Shown one piece after another: positions 11,291-22,993 of a stretch of DNA of 64,000 bases (its first letter is position 1; every line of letters begins with the position of its first letter). The DNA comes from Poa pratensis (taxonomy: Eukaryota; Streptophyta; Magnoliopsida; Poales; Poaceae), in the NCBI GenBank assembly GCA_947311845.1, contig CAMZMU010000034.1, positions 94,367,976 to 94,431,975 on the forward strand, in the 5' to 3' direction. The translations under genes and the position numbers were made by a program. Below the pieces are notes generated by a model, which saw nothing but the letters and a program-made list of their open reading frames with translations, had not been told where the DNA came from and did not search any database.

Positions 11291-14200
11291 TTCCATGTCA
11301 AATTTAATACTACATTGTCCATCCATTTTGTTCTGCAAGTCATTCTAGCTGTACTTAAGATTTATCCCCAAGAAAAAACACCAGCCATTGTACGGATAAT
11401 TGACATGTAACAAAAATTTCAAATTAACTGAGAATGGCTCATAAAATGAAAGAAAGCAGAAGGCTGGAATATCTTTAATTCTTAAACCAAGAACTATCGT
11501 AGATTCAACAACCATCGATCGAATCCAAAACTGAGGACATCAATGGTCCAGTATCCGAGACTATGCAAGACAGATACTCCCTCCCGAAATAAATGAGAGA
11601 AATAATACATACTGGACATATGTTCATCAATTATAAGCCGGAATATAAGCGTACGCAGATAAGATCGTTATATTACCTCTGTCAGAGGATTATTGTCCAG
11701 TTTCAATGAAGAAAGGCTGGGAAGGGAGGAAACTACCATACCGGGCCACTTTTTTATCTTGTTATTAGACAAAATCAAAGCCTGGAAAGGAAGAAGTACA
11801 AGGTTGAAACCTTTATATACATAAATCCCATGGAATTAAATTAAACATGGTTAATAACAACGCAAGGCAACATTGTCCTATAAAGAAGACTCACTTGAAG
11901 TGATGAGCACAATGACAACTCATTTGGCAGATCTTCTATTGAGTTCTTAGAAAGATCGAGTTTCATCACATCACTTGTCTCCCAAGCTGCAGGTGGTACA
12001 CTGGTCACACCAAGACCACTCAAGTTCAACTCCTGGTATAGTATTCAAATCAGGAGCTATAGTCAGGAAAACAAATGATCATTTACTATCACGATCCAGC
12101 TACTTGGTTTTCTGTGTCATTTTAAGAATACAAAGGTGAGGTAAGAGAATACAGCGGGGTGCCTTAAGTTGTTTCTCCTATAAAAAATGCCACCAAGGGC
12201 TAGTCGTGGTTGGCCTAGGTTTTTTTTAAGAATACAGCACATAAGAAAACAAACATTAATTAGCTGCGTTAGCAATGATAGCTCTGAATATGATCCCTGG
12301 GATAGTTCAAGAGCCATGTGAAAAACACTTCAGTTTTTTTTAAGGCAATCTACCTTCTGATTGCAAGTATGTTGGCAAAAATAACCGAAGTACCTTTGAA
12401 GACTGAGACAATCGTTTTGCTGTAGAAATCTGGTCATCTTTGGTTGGGGTGCTTCTGGACCCTGATGCTGCAGGAGAAGTATGTTTTAGAAACTCTTTGG
12501 CGGCGGTGAAGCATTTCTAAATCCAAATCTCAAGATAATGCATGTACCAAACAAGCAAGGCAAAGTATAAAACATGACAATCAAATCTAAAACAGATAAA
12601 ATTCAACAATCAAAACTAAACAGATACGATTCAGCATTTTCAGTTACCTTCCTCATCAGATGAAAGGCGGCTGCGCAGATACTTCAGCAATGTTGATGTT
12701 GGTCCAGTAACCAAAGAACTGGAAACCAATATGGATTAGTAGGCTGCCAACTCTGCTAAGAATCGAAACAAACAGTTTCACAACATTAAGAGGGATATGA
12801 GCATCGCATACCTACGAAGTGTCCTCATAGGATTTCCGCTGAGCAGAAGCTTTCTTAGGGTTGTCATTGTACCTTGAAATTGCATCCAATGCATACATAA
12901 GTGTCCAAAACAAGAATATTCAATAAGAGTAATACATCATGTACTCAGTTCCTCAAACATACACACATACAAGACTTTGGAACTGTAGTCTATCCAATAT
13001 ACATATACAAGAACACAACACCAAAGCAATTACATAAAAAGAGGTCAATGGCTTCACAGTGGATCATTAATATTTAACCAAGTAGGCGACAGCCGGAATG
13101 ACTGCACAGCAAAAAACCAACCTAGTTCAGGTGGCAGACCAGATAATGCGTTGTTTGACAGATCAAGGAAAGCGAGCTTAAGTTTGCAAGCTCCCACAGG
13201 ATACTCCTTTAGCTGATAACAGTAGCACATTTATCAGAAAATTAAATATTAACAGAATAGGATATTGCTTCTTGTATGATGTTATTCTAGTATAATGGAT
13301 GCCAAGATTTGCAATTTGGTAAGTAACGAAGAATGTTCAGTGTTCTCAATGCTCTCATAACGGTATAGTTAGGATCGATCTTTACATCAGTTATTTGTAT
13401 CATGACAATGTTACACAGTTCCCTTAGATATGTAAGCTCAAAACAGGACTGTACATGTAAGACTATGCTTCCAAACTGTGAGGAAAGATTATTTGGCACC
13501 AGGGAACAAAAAAGTGTTACACTCTGTTCACTACATGCAACTCTAAGTAATCAGTAGCGAATAGGAACTGAAACTAAACTGGTAGATGTTGCAGTATCTT
13601 AAATTTGTTAAATGAAGAAAAATACATGTGAATCAGGGAAAATCTTCAGGTGCCAGATTGAAAATCTACATGCAAAGAATGGAATAAAACCTGATTGGAG
13701 TGAAGATCAACTGTTCCTAATTTTGATAGTATGCCAATTTCAGCCGGTATTGTCAACAATAAGTTATTTCTAGTACACAAAAAATATATAAAAAGTTATA
13801 TCTACATCATAAAATAATGCAGAATAAAGAAAAACACAACTATGTTCTGAGGTCGAGTAGATCACTAACCCTATATAGAGCTCAGCTAGAGAAGAGCAGC
13901 CCTTTATGGAAGAAGGAATTGAGGTTATTTCTGGTATAAAATAAGGTACAAAGCTGTCAATGCTAATAAAACGATTCTTGTAAACATGGCAACACATAGC
14001 AGGGTGGATTCACTCACTATTCTGGTGCAGGTCCAGACGAATTAATTTTGAAAGTGCTCCAATACTAGCTGGAATGGTTGTAAGCAGATTTTTTGCTATG
14101 ATTATTTAGATGTTAGTTCCAGGGAAAGAAAAACTCGACAAAATAATGTAAATCTGATAGTATTTGGTTTGCATACCGGCATTTAGCTCTGTAAGCATTG

Positions 14201-15448
14201 TCCATGATGCGAACATGTTTTCTGAAAGGAGCACAAGCTTGTTGCCCTGACATTTTGTAGCAATTTGAATTTTTATGAACAAAACACAAGTATGCGACAA
14301 AACAAAAGATTCAACTTAACATTGCATAAGGGATATGTACCTCCAGATCAAATTTACTTAGCTTGCAGCAACCAGCAAGTTCTTCTGGTAATCTGGATAT
14401 TTTGTTGTTTGATGCCTACAGATAACACAATATATACAATATTTTATTCAGTGTATGACCAGATTATAGAATGAACAAGTGATATAATTCGGTAATGCTG
14501 AACTGTATAGACTGAAAAATATGGCGAGAATAAGAAATACCTAATTATAGTTTACCTTGAGTTCTGACAAGTTCAAGCATCTGCCAAGGCTAGCTGGCAG
14601 CTCAGTAAGGCCATTATTTGAGAAGTCAACCCTGCAAAAAAAAGAGGCATATTTATTTTAGCGTCCCAAGTGAAATATCGGGTTATGTGCTAATCAGCAA
14701 CATCTACGACCCACAAATGGTATAAATTAATGTTGTGAACCTATAATTAATGCTCACTAGATATAAGATTCAGAATTGATATTTATTCTTGAGTAATTGT
14801 GATCCCAGAAGAAGGGATAAATATGGAGTAAAGAGTATGACCGGGACCCATAAGACGTTCAGCAAGACAATACACAAAATGTACAAGATGACAAGTTATT
14901 TCATGCAACAGCCCGGACCACGCGGTATATATGAGAATCATATAATATAAGTGAACAACAAAAAGGTACATAGTGGACTTACTTGACTAAAGCAGTAGCC
15001 ATGCCAATCTCTTCGGGAATGGTGTTTATTTGATTGAACGAGACATCCAGTGATTTCAGCAAAGGAAGTCTGCAACGAAAGAAAATTGCCATAAAGTTAG
15101 ATGATAATCTAAGGGTCCGCACCTATGCTGAAATTACCGAATTAGGAAAAATCCACCACTTACTCTCCGATGGCTGCAGGAAGGGAAGATATCTGGTTGT
15201 GGCTTACGTTCAGCATCACAAGAGAAGACAGATTCCTAAGGTCTTCTCTTAACACTTCCAGGTTGTTATGAGCCAGTATGAGCTTCTGGAGGTCCACTCC
15301 CTGAAATGCAAGCAATGTTTGGTTAACTTAAATTTCTTGTTATAGTATAGGCATCACATAAGGGGAGCAGGAATGCGCAGCTTACCTCCCACCATTTGTC
15401 GTCCTGGCTGCCTGTGTCCAAGTTGTTGTACACCTCCCAGGCACCTCA
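9636..15448 (-). pseudogene. leucine-rich repeat protein gene (LRRC40 / PIRL-like), 19 recognised exons, three single-base deletions
   Basis: Exons on the minus strand, 5' to 3': 15448-15386, 15300-15164, 15069-14983, 14631-14556, 14414-14341, 14246-14177, 14095-14018, 13930-13870, 13769-13691, 13212-13122, 12872-12812, 12718-12648, 12467-12394, 12032-11895, 11781-11677, 11231-11107, 11030-10934, 10845-10771, 9966-9912, plus the terminal 9714-9636. All have GT-AG ends and phases that fit. The protein is a string of about 20 LRRs of the intracellular type (for example [35 protein letters not shown]) ending YLKERLPSSH. It resembles plant LRRC40-like proteins, which are cytosolic scaffolds of unknown role. 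The first coding exon with the initiator Met was not found. One base is missing in exons 15448-15386, 14414-14341 and 9966-9912; the last creates a stop right after the next splice junction. It is either a young pseudogene or carries assembly indels. Confidence 0.85.
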
Positions 15449-15784
15449 CTAGAAGGTTACATTGAAAAAAAACACACACAGAGGTGTACCGTCAGCGGGG
15501 CAATAACAGTTACATCAAACTCAGAACAAGCATTGCACCTAATTGAGGAGACATGAAAAACCTCCATCTTGTGAATGTGGTTTACAACAGTAACCAATTT
15601 GATTGCCGCAATTTGACAGTGTGGGGTTCTTTTACCCTCAATTGATCTTACAGAGTAGTTGTATGTTAACTAAGAATGAGCATGGGCAGGTTAATACAGA
15701 ATTTGCCAAAAACCGCAGCTCATAAATGGGACGGGTTGAACGGCTTGCAATTACACGTTACCAGAAGATGGGGTAATTATCATA

Positions 15785-15901
15785 CTCTCTCGATCGGAAA
15801 TGATTGACACATATTTGTCTAAATATGGATGTCTAGACGTATTTTAGTGTGTACATCCGTTTTTAGACAAATTTGTGTCAACCATTTCCGATCTGATGGA
15901 G
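15785..15901. mobile_element. Stowaway-like MITE (117 bp)
   Basis: The ends are imperfect inverted repeats: CTCTCTCGATCGGAAATGAT at the left, and a right end reading ATTTCCGATCTGATGGAG. TA dinucleotides flank both sides (783-784 and 902-903). The interior carries the paired TTTGTCTAAA / TTTAGACAAA arms typical of Triticeae Stowaway elements. It lies just upstream of the first recognised LRR exon. Confidence 0.8.
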
Positions 15902-16328
15902 TACATATCATCGATGAAGTAAGAGTTAGGAAACAGGGAGAAATCCATTGAACAAGCTCCATTCAGTTAATGTGTGTTACGGTAAACTAGTTAAACCAGG
16001 CATCTGATCTGAGTAGGCCATGATCTTAGAATGAGGCGGTACATTAATAAAGCAAGAAGTGGACATGTGAAGTGACAGAATCATTCATTCAAATGCTACC
16101 GGAAATAAATGGCACTACTACGTACTAACAAGAAACGTCCCAAAACTGCAGCTCTTAAGTGCGACAACAGTCACATCTACACTGCCGGAATGAGCTCTGT
16201 TGCATCTGGATCTGACCATGGCTGGCGGTGTTCAGAATCATGTAATGCGTTGGTTTTTACTGTCAGTTCACGGCGGGGGACCACGAGGCAGAGTTGAACG
16301 GATCGAGATCCAGCTAGAACAAGAGACG

Positions 16329-16568
16329 ATGGGGGATGTGGAAAGAGGATTGGCGGGGAGGGAGCGAGGGGGAATGGACCTGAGGGAGCGGTTGGAGAGG
16401 TTGAGGGAGCCGGATTCCCTGGCGGACTTGAGGATCCGCTCCATGCCTCCGGCGGCGGGGGAGGCGGCGGAGGATGATTTCGGTGTTCAGATCGCCATTG
16501 CCGCCGTGCTGCGCTCTAGCAGAGCAGAGCAGCTGTTGAATGCAAGTCGTGGAAAGAATCACAATTGA
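16329..16568 (+). CDS. hypothetical short protein, head-to-head with the LRR gene
   Basis: This is an open frame of 79 residues from ATG at 16329 to TGA at 16566. It is basic and GC-rich, with an Arg/Glu-rich helix-prone middle (MDLRERLERLREPDSLADL) and the tail QIAIAAVLRSSRAEQLL. No family was recognised. Its 3' part (about 16445-16600) recurs as a degraded direct copy at about 17965-18100, where the frame is broken. It could equally be the first exon or 5' region of a divergently transcribed gene. Confidence 0.25.
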   Translation: MGDVERGLAGRERGGMDLRERLERLREPDSLADLRIRSMPPAAGEAAEDDFGVQIAIAAVLRSSRAEQLLNASRGKNHN

Positions 16569-16600
16569 GCCACGTCGGATCAGGTCAAGTATCAAAGTAC
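16445..16600 (+). repeat. direct repeat, first copy (second at 17965-18100)
   Basis: The shared stretch includes GGTGTTCAGATCGCCATTGC, then GTGCTGCGCTCTAGC and GAGCCACGTCGG. In the second copy it runs into a sequence resembling the 3' flank of the LRR gene (18100-18240), so the second copy looks like part of a rearranged duplicate of this locus. Confidence 0.7.
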
Positions 16601-16959
16601 TTCTATTTATTTTTCACATATATAAAAGATCGCACTTAAAATAACCGTCATTTCAAGATTTTGGGTTAAAACCCATATACCGGGCACACAAATTTATAAA
16701 TTTGGCACAACCTTGATATCAGACTCCAACCACCTCAAACATTCATTTTTTTACAGCCTCGTTTCTAGTTCTTGTTCCGCCCTCGTCGCCGATTTGAGCC
16801 GCCCCCAAGTATATTACGCCGTTGAAAAAGTCCCAACCTATCTGCCGCTCCATTCCCAACCCAGTTGGAGCCCGCGACTCATTATTCCCCTCTGCCGTGG
16901 CTTGACCGGAGCCGCCGGCATGGATGCTTTGTGGAGCTCCACAGGTTGTGAAACCTTGT

Positions 16960-16984
16960 GGGGGGGGGGGGGGGGGGGGGGGGG
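16960..16984 (+). repeat. G homopolymer, 25 bases
   Basis: This is an uninterrupted run of 25 G. It lies about 40 bases after a short GC-rich stretch encoding no recognised product. Such a run can form a G-quadruplex and is also a common place for sequencing length errors. Confidence 0.9.
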
Positions 16985-17960
16985 CGACAAACTCTGATTT
17001 TTTTCACTCCTAGAAGATTGTTGTCGGTTTGAATCGATTTAGTCCATAGCAAAAGATATCGGGTGCAAGGCTCAAGTGTGTAAGGTTGTTTGCGGTTGTT
17101 GATCAATGCTTTTGTGTCGAGTAACTCCTAGCATCCAATGAGGTGGACAAAAAAAATTTGATGATGATGAATGAAGCAGGATCCTTGAGAGCGTGGATTA
17201 CATACATTGGAGGTGTAATAAATGTCTTGCAGCTTGTCACTTGGCAGTACACCGGTCATCATATGTGTATCTAGCTATTATGATTGAAGCACTGGCCGGT
17301 GTCCAATGACTTGTGGAATTGACAATGTTTTTTTGATTTGTCTTACTAGTAACTGTGCACATGCCACGCACGTGTATTCTTAGGAAAATATCGCTCATCC
17401 TGGTTAGTAGGGCAAAGCAGTTACGATCGCCTAATTAGGTGTTGATGTTTAAAAAAACATAATTAGTTGCTTCTAAGTCTTGTTAGATACACAAAATAGG
17501 ACTATCAGTTTCCCTCACTTGCAATACAAGAAGATGATGTTTTGACACCTGTATTATGTGAGGGTTTGGTATGGCACCGTGCAAATACTTGCATGGAACC
17601 ATCACCAATTTCCCAAATCATCACCTAATAATTACCAAGACAACATGAATCTACCAAGGAAAGGCCGTTTGATCTACAAACATAGGAAAACAACTAACAT
17701 CCTGCACCGAAAGCCCAAAAGTAAAGATACATTCTCAAGTAAAGGAAATATGAAACGAAATTTCCTTTCCAACAAGCTAAGGTCCCCCATCCCTCTTAAG
17801 TGTGAGTTTTGAGCAATTCATTTGATCCTTTGTCACGCTACGGACAGTACGGCCACACCAAAAATCAAACCAATGTTTCCAGTCTAAGGCAATAGTATAT
17901 TATTTCTGGTGCTTACATTATCATCCATTTCTCTTTATCGTTTCATCTAAAATATTGCTA
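16985..17960. other. intergenic AT-rich stretch, no gene seen
   Basis: No coding frame or RNA gene was recognised. At 17346-17349 a CTAG preceded by a GC-rich hairpin (on the minus strand CACGTGCGTGGCATGTG, then a short spacer and CTAG, then T) resembles a degenerate Helitron 3' end; no matching 5' end was found. Confidence 0.4.
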
Positions 17961-18099
17961 TTATTTCTGGTGCTTCCGGCGGCGGTGGTGTTCAGATCGC
18001 CATTGCCTCTGTGCTGCGCTCTAGCTAGGAGCTATGGATGCAAGTCAGGAATCACAAGAGCCACGTCGGTCATCATGTCAGGCCAGGGTCAAAGTACTT

Positions 18100-18240
18100 T
18101 ATTCGTCTGTTATTTGCAACTAGTTTTTTCTCTCTTAATATAACTGCCTTCATCCTCTTCTTCAGTGATTATCCATGTACCGTACCGCCTGCGAGAGAGG
18201 TTTTGTAATCAGATGTTTGTGAGACTGCATTTTTCATCAT
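18100..18240 (+). repeat. extra copy of the LRR gene 3' flank
   Basis: The sequence TTTATTCGTC… CTTCATCCTC… AGAGAGGTTTTGTAATCAGATGTTTGTGAGA matches the reverse complement of 9480-9600 and also 19380-19510. This flank therefore exists three times in the window, twice within 1.3 kb on the right side. Confidence 0.7.
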
Positions 18241-18339
18241 CTACAGTGACGATGCGGAAAGTGGTTTTTGGCTCCGAGCTCCGGTGCTCCCGCCACTTTC
18301 AAAAATTAGAAAAATATATTTAAAAGTTCCAAAAACATC

Positions 18340-20347
18340 TGAAGAAATCAACAATAACATAATGAACATCATTCTGCAAATTTTAACTCTTGATTTTCTT
18401 GCAGATATCGTCCACCGATCTCGAGGCTTTGTCAAAACTTGAAGCACTGGATTTAAGTGGCAATGCATCCTGTTTAACTGAACCTTCTATGGTTTCTTAA
18501 CTACCACGGCTGCAGGAACTCTACCTTAGGTTGGATTCTATGCAGATCATGTAAGCTACATAGACCACTCTAAGGAAACTTATTTTCCCTTTCTTTGTGA
18601 GTAGACGGATGAAACTCCAGGAATTTTCTATTGGCCTTTTGCAATTGAAACAACTACGAATTCTTAACCTCAGTCAGAATCATCTTACAACTGTACCAGA
18701 GGTAATTACCAGGGTTTTAAGGAAGATGCTTTTTTCCTGGTTTTACAAGCAGCACATGATATGCCTATTTCTGCTTTTAAACATGGCATCAAGGATTTTA
18801 CTGCTCTCATCGAGCTTGATCTGTCAGACAATAATATAACAGCGCCCAGCTGAGCTGGTACGTTGTTGTCTTTAACAACTTATTCACATATGATTGTCTG
18901 CAAGTCTGTGATACTATAGGGAGGTTTTATATGTTATGCTTTTACGCACTACTAAAAGGTTACATTACTTGTTAAAAAAAAGGTTGCATTAAATGCATGT
19001 CCAAGATCTTGTCTGGATTTGTTGAGAGGACCAACCATTAATTAAAGCGCATCATGTAGTGACTAAACAAAGAGTAGAAAATGATAGTCAATACTGTATA
19101 TTTGCAAAATGCTACAGTATATTCTATTTCTAGTACTTCCTTAACTTAACTGCAAGACCAGTTTTATGACCAGTTGGACAGAAACTTGCATTGGATGTAG
19201 TTCCCGCATGAGGCTAGTAGAAAGGAAAAAAAGAAGGAAATGCTCGGACTCGTTTTGGTTTTTCGTGTACAGCATAAGGTGGCCTATTCTGGATCGAGGA
19301 ACAAAGGCTGTTCTCATGTACCTCAAAGAAAGGCTTCCGTCGTCCCATTGATGACTAAATACTATCATCCAGAAGAAAAAATATTCGTCCGTTACTCTTT
19401 TCACTGTCTTCATCCTTTTATTCAGCAATTATTCATGTACTTTATTGCATGAAAGAGAGGTTTTGTGTGATCAGATGTCTGTGAGATTGCATCTTTCATC
19501 ATGTATGTTGGCGGCATTATGGGGCCACAATGCGCGGCAAGAATCGATAGAAGACACTGAAAAAACTGGGCATGTGTTCCTGACTTTGTAATAGATGATT
19601 ATATTTGGGATTCAGTATACTTTGTGTTTCATTGGCAAAACAGTCGTGTTGAACGGTGTTGGGTTTGATCTCTGAATCTAATATGATATTGGTGTGAAAA
19701 TTATAGATGGTAGTGGCGATCTGGAGCTATTTGGCGCGTTAGCTGAAATTAAAGATGAACTGAAAAGGTGAAAATACAGCAGCAACTCCGACACGTTTAA
19801 CTGTAACAAATTAAAGATGAACTGAAAACGAAATTACAAAGAGCGACAGGGTTTCACTCAACTTTGTATCGTCAAACTAAAATATACTCTAACCGTCCAA
19901 AAAAAGATGTCTTACGTTTAGACGGATTGAGCAGTAGAAACGGAAACTACGACTAAATCTCTGAATCATCATTCTAGGTGTCCGGCCAAAGGTTCACCGC
20001 ATCGCAGGTAGTCTCCAGGTCGTCGGTGGCGGCTCCGACCTGCCGGCTCCCGCACGACGCCACCAGCATGTTGTCGATGCCGACACCGGACCACCTGACG
20101 GTGACTTGGAACACAAGCTGCCCATGACGCATGTCCGCCGCGAGGCTGTCCAGCACGGCTCCCGGCACGCGCACCCTTGTCCCCGTCGCCAGGAGCTGCT
20201 GCTCTTTCATCTCCTTCGGCCCGGCGCATAGCGGGTGCTGCGCCGTCGCGCTGGTGGCCAGCGTGACGCAGCAGTATGCCACCTCCAGGTAGGTCCCGGG
20301 CGGCTCAGGGAGGCGACGTGGAGGGTGAGGTTGATCTCCGGGTCAAG
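18340..20347 (-). repeat. right arm of the large inverted duplication
   Basis: Read on the minus strand this is a diverged copy of 8583-11290: LEA_2 copy 2, then its 3' flank, then the last LRR exons and introns. The arm lacks the segment equal to about 9830-10510, which contains the next-to-last LRR exon. It has a small insertion near 19880-19925. Confidence 0.85.
18407..19354 (+). pseudogene. LRR gene fragment (3' exons), inverted duplicate
   Basis: Four exons of the LRR gene are recognisable on the plus strand. They are [18 protein letters not shown]… (about 18407-18531), [20 protein letters not shown]… (about 18604-18700), [15 protein letters not shown] (about 18788-18853) and the terminal exon ending LDRGTKAVLMYLKERLPSSH (about 19275-19354). 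Lesions relative to the main copy are a TAA in place of the Ser codon after PSMVS, loss of the exon encoding GLLEPTLQVLRLDG, and a stop in the NITA region. With no promoter or 5' exons it is a dead duplicate. Introns are retained, so it arose by DNA duplication and not through RNA. Confidence 0.85.
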
Positions 20348-20727
20348 AGCGAGGCCCGTCCGGTTGGTGGTGAGGCCGGAGACAGAGTCGATGGCGACAG
20401 AGTAGCGTGAGTCACAGTTCGGTAACACAGTGGGGAGCCAGACGAGCACAGTAGGAAGACACCGACGAACGCACACACCAAGAGAAGGATTGCGAAGACC
20501 CTACAGCACTTATCAGCCACCGAAAGGATTTTCTCTCTCCGTTGCCGTTCCGCCGTCGCCGCCGCCGCTACCGCCGAAAGACTTTTCTCTCTCTGTTGCC
20601 GTTCCGCCGCCGCCGCTACTGCCGAAAGGATTTTCTCTTTGTGCTGCTGTTCGGCCGCCTCCTTCGGGGCCTCTGGGTCGGTGGACGCCGGCGGCATCGT
20701 GTCCAAGCTCGGCAGGTAGCCCGCCAT
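19974..20727 (-). pseudogene. LEA_2/NHL-like gene, copy 2 (full length, two frameshifts)
   Basis: The start is ATG at 20727. About 70 residues of polar N-terminus include three tandem copies of a roughly 16-residue unit (REKxLSAVAAAAERQ). One membrane segment follows (FAILLLVCAFVGVFLL), then the LEA_2 domain: RYSVAIDSVSGL, PEINLTLHVASLS, TYLEVAYCCVTLA, GAVLDSLAADMRH and VLVASCGSRQVGAA, with a stop at 19974. Reading needs three frames. One base is missing after the membrane segment relative to copy 3, and 22 bases are missing after the SLSR motif relative to copy 1. Family members are plasma-membrane anchored with an extracellular LEA_2 domain and are linked to defence and stress, from family knowledge. 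It is the most complete of the four copies here, but its product would be truncated. Confidence 0.75.
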
Positions 20728-21500
20728 GGTCGGCTGCCGGTGTACGTGCGTAGCTCGATCGATTCGTATGGATCGGTTGATTGGCTTTTCTGCATTGAAT
20801 CGAGAAGAAGATGTCTGATTTTATAGATGGATCCATCGATGTGCTTTCCAAAAGAAAATGCCAGATTCCATACTCGGATGCCTCTTCCTTTCTTGGAATA
20901 CCAAGTCCGGGTACGTGTGTGTTCAGTTCCGAGCTGCCTCGATTTTCTTCTTCTTTCCTTTTTCGTGTCAATTTTACCATGTACGCAGACAGCGGCACAG
21001 TCCGAGCTGCAACGCCGTGCCTGAACTTGCCCACTTTATTCTTGCCCCTTGTAACTTCATTTTTCCAGCTGTTTTAAATTTGGTGCGCATCACTTTTCTG
21101 TCCGTTGATTTGTCTCCCGAATCTCACTGCGCCCGTGGCGTTGGTTTTGGGCACTTTCTTGGCCGCGACCTGCATGGTAACTGTCTCATTTACTATCGTC
21201 ATCCTTTTCTCTGATTTTTTCTTTCAGCCGAGATGAGAGCCGCGTGTCATTTCATATTCGATTGGTTTGAGGGCAGAGGAGAGGCGGAGATGGCAAGCCA
21301 TGGAGTGGAGGTTCGCAGGGATTTTCTCAGTCACACTTTGCAATATTTTTAGTCACTCATCCTCGCATTTTCATTCTTCGTAGTTTAGTTCAATCTTTTT
21401 AGTACATCAGTTTGTAGTCTCTTAGAGTTTATTAGTTTGTTCTTCGGCATTTTGTATATCAGTTTTCTTGTACTGTGTCCTAATCTGGGGCGAGTCATGG
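20728..21500. other. 5' flank of LEA_2 copy 2, no further gene seen
   Basis: The first about 60 bases upstream of the ATG match the upstream flank of copy 3 (around 24315-24365, shared motif CTCGATCGAT), so copies 2 and 3 share promoter-proximal DNA. Beyond that, no coding frame with recognisable family features was found. Confidence 0.4.
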
Positions 21501-21507
21501 ATATTTT

Positions 21508-22270
21508 AGCTGTCGACGGTAAAATCCTATACATCGCCCTCAGGCGACGCAGGCGTGCGTCGTCTGAAGGTACGCGCGGTCGGCGCGGATGGGCCGGCCC
21601 ATCAGGTTATTTTTTCTTTCCTTTTCTTCTGTCTTTTTCGTTTTATGTTTCCTTTTTCGTTTCCTTTTTCTTTTTCTTCTATTTTACATTTCTTTTTCCT
21701 TTTTTTTTCCAAATGAATAAAATTGGAGAAAGTTCAAATTAAAATTTGTTTAGATTTGAATTTTGTTCAAATTTAAAAATGTTCTGATTTAAAATTTGTG
21801 TAATTTAAAATTGTTCCAATTTTGAAATTTATTCAGATTCGAATTTTGTTCCGATTTAAAAATTGTTTAGATTCGAATTTTGTTTAAATTCGAAATTTGT
21901 TCACATTCGAAATTTGTTCCATTTCGATTTTTTTCGATTCGAAATGTTTTTAGATTCAAAATTTGTTCTAATTTGAAAGTTGTTGCAAATCGTATTTTGT
22001 TCAAATTTGAATTTTGTTCCGATTCAAAAATTGTTCCGATTAAAAATTTGTTCAAAATAGAAATTTGTTCCAATTCGAAAAAATTTCTGATTTAAAATTT
22101 TGTTCCGATTCAAATTTGTGTAAATTCGAAATCTGAGGCGATGTCCATGGGAAGCGCGTAGAAACAGTAGAGAAGCGCGTGCACATGGGCCGGCCCAATT
22201 AGTCGTCCTAGTAGGCGACGAGGCCTCAAACGGTCGCCTTAGGGCGACCTAAAGGAGCTTCCGCTGTCGA
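21508..22270. repeat. AT-rich degenerate tandem repeat inside a putative non-coding transposon
   Basis: From about 21716 to 22130 the DNA is a string of degenerate units of about 18-22 bases built on TTTGTTCAAATTCGAA. GC-rich flanks lie on both sides: GGCGACGCAGGCGTGCGTCG, GATGGGCCGGCCCATCA on the left and ATGGGCCGGCCCAATTAGTCG, GGTCGCCTTAGGGCGACC on the right, next to a GTCGAC hexamer at each edge (21512 and 22267). The symmetric flanks suggest a non-autonomous element. No terminal repeat or target duplication could be fixed. Open frames across it are products of the repeat and are not genes. Confidence 0.5.
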
Positions 22271-22439
22271 CCTCCGAGGTCCTAAAATTATAGGTGCAAA
22301 TTTTGGAATACTATGCTCTGATACATGGGCTTCAAGCCCCACCATCGAAGAAGAAGAAGAACTAGCTAGGCTATGTATATGTATCTCTCTTTCCAGTTCT
22401 TCGAATATGTAATTTGGTTTAAATTAAGTAGTTCGTTTG

Positions 22440-22684
22440 ACTCATCAACTACATTTTATTGCACACGATCCGCACATAACAAATGGTTGGCGAAGGTTAG
22501 AAACAATGCATAGCGTGTGCGATAAATCGCACACGATTCCTGAATTATAACCGTATGTGAAGTTTTTTGCCCGCAACCGACGTCCAATCCATTACACACG
22601 GCTTCAATTTGTAAGGGTAAGCGATGAAAGATAACACACACAGAACGCTGCATACGTATCGATTGGGGGGGGGGGGGGGGGGGG
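22440..22684. repeat. CACACG-rich repeat ending in a 20-base G run
   Basis: Short motifs such as CGCACACGATT, CCGTATGTGA and ACACACGG recur in both orientations, as in the subterminal regions of grass DNA transposons. A similar block is at 48540-48790. It ends in 20 consecutive G (22665-22684). Confidence 0.4.
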
Positions 22685-22993
22685 CTTATATAGCCTGATC
22701 TGTACTGGTGTTCGCTATAGCTCCGCTATAAGTTTTCATAGCTTCTGGCCGAGCCTTTGGTAAATGTCATTGTCCGTTGTTTAAAACTTTGGTGGTTAGC
22801 CGGTGTTAAACTTTCTAATGTTTTTTACCAAATATAAAGAAATAATATCAACATCTGTTAGCATGTGTTGAACTGACGTTGAAACTACTCATATATATTA
22901 TAGAAACTCACGTTAAATACAAGAAGGATCGATCACCAACTGGCTATTTCTAATAAATGTTAATTGCATTGGATTAACTTAGCGGGTGTAAAT

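Noticed and set aside
11575..11620. Stowaway-like start CTCCCTCCCGAAATAAATGAG
   Set aside because: No matching inverted right end found nearby.
16314..16595. possible first exon of the LRR gene on the minus strand
   Set aside because: The frame shows no resemblance to LRRC40-like N-termini and no splice donor that would fit the exon at 15448.
21867..22095. open frames of about 70 residues on both strands
   Set aside because: Products of the TTTGTTCAAATTCGAA degenerate repeat.
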